DNA from: Nematostella vectensis
Taxonomy: Eukaryota; Cnidaria; Anthozoa; Actiniaria; Edwardsiidae
Assembly: GCF_932526225.1 (NCBI RefSeq)
Contig: NC_064048.1
Span: forward strand, 6,244,627-6,308,626
Reading direction: 5' to 3'
Length of the DNA stretch: 64,000 bases
Under the pieces are notes generated by a model, which was given only the letters and a program-made list of their open reading frames with translations, searched no databases and was not told the DNA's origin. Shown here piece by piece: positions 63,673-64,000 of this stretch. Within the stretch, counting starts at the first letter, position 1, and every line of letters starts with the position of its first letter. The position numbers and the translations under genes are program-made.

Positions 63673-64000
63673 GAAACAACAGCATAGGGTGTTGTTAGTC
63701 AGGGTGCAATAACAGCATAGGGTGTTGTTAGTCAGGGTGCAATAACAGCATAGGGTGGTGTTAGTCAGGGTGCAACAGCAGCATAGGGTGGTGTTAGTCA
63801 GGGTGCAATAACAGCATAGGGTGTTGTTAGTCAGGGTGTAACAACAGCATAGGGTGTTGTTAGTCAGGGTGTAACAACAGCATAGGGTGTTGTTAGTCAG
63901 GGTGCAATAACAGCATAGGGTGTTGTTAGTCAGGGTGCAACAGCAGCATAGGGTGGTGTTAGTCAGGGTGCAATAACAGCATAGGGTGTTGTTAGTCAGG
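63673..64000 (-). repeat. 33-bp array upstream of a COPA acceptor, continuing off the window
   Basis: About ten units, e.g. CAACAGCATAGGGTGTTGTT followed by AGTCAGGGTG, run to the window edge. On the COPA strand each unit holds CTGACTAACAACACC, with a branch-point-like CTAAC. The unit nearest the exon ends in TGTTGTTTCCAG|, the true acceptor of exon 63669-63478. Confidence 0.9.

Overview
This is an animal nuclear genome segment: intron-rich genes with GT/AG junctions, AT-rich intergenic DNA and many short foldback repeats. Exon-by-exon translation with phase matching gives five genes. Gene content, intron density and intron size would suit an early-branching metazoan such as an anthozoan cnidarian. 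That placement is inference only; nothing here proves the species.

Layout. (1) About 2.6-24.4 kb, minus strand: a neuron navigator (NAV) homologue. One 6.0-kb exon encodes the long Ser-rich, disordered N-terminal part, followed by coiled-coil exons and a complete AAA-type ATPase region over at least 15 small exons. (2) About 31.1-34.7 kb, plus strand: a complete four-exon deoxyribose-phosphate aldolase gene (DERA, 321 aa). (3) About 36.4-38.2 kb, plus strand: a three-exon coiled-coil gene with a stathmin-like pattern (about 284 aa). (4) 39.5-55.9 kb, minus strand: a complete 15-exon TMTC2 gene (855 aa; ER transmembrane/TPR protein). (5) 59.7-64 kb, minus strand: the last seven coding exons of the coatomer alpha subunit (COPA). 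DERA and NAV are head-to-head about 6.8 kb apart. The stathmin-like gene and TMTC2 converge. COPA and TMTC2 are co-oriented. The five genes serve unrelated cellular jobs, and I see no functional cluster.

The most striking structure is in the introns. Repeatedly, the DNA that has been tandemly duplicated is the exon-intron junction itself. The clearest case is a TMTC2 intron (42617-46386). It is about 3.77 kb long and consists almost wholly of roughly 160 copies of a 24/20-bp unit. That unit is the last ~16 nt of the upstream exon plus its 5' splice site, so most units present a GTAAGT on the sense strand. Smaller versions of the same pattern occur at three NAV donors (exon ends 3191, 7884 and 18236) and at three TMTC2 acceptors (exon starts 39650, 40984 and 41981). 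The COPA acceptor at 63669 is preceded by a 33-bp array carrying a branch-point-like CTAAC in each unit. I saw no comparable recurrent pattern named in the families I know. Whether these arrays influence splicing is untested here.

The rest is non-coding: several families of inverted-repeat (MITE/foldback) elements, trinucleotide microsatellites and many long poly-G/poly-C runs. I found no rRNA, tRNA, CRISPR array or convincing autonomous transposon ORF. All exon coordinates are hand-derived from splice signals and reading phase and may be off by a base or two.
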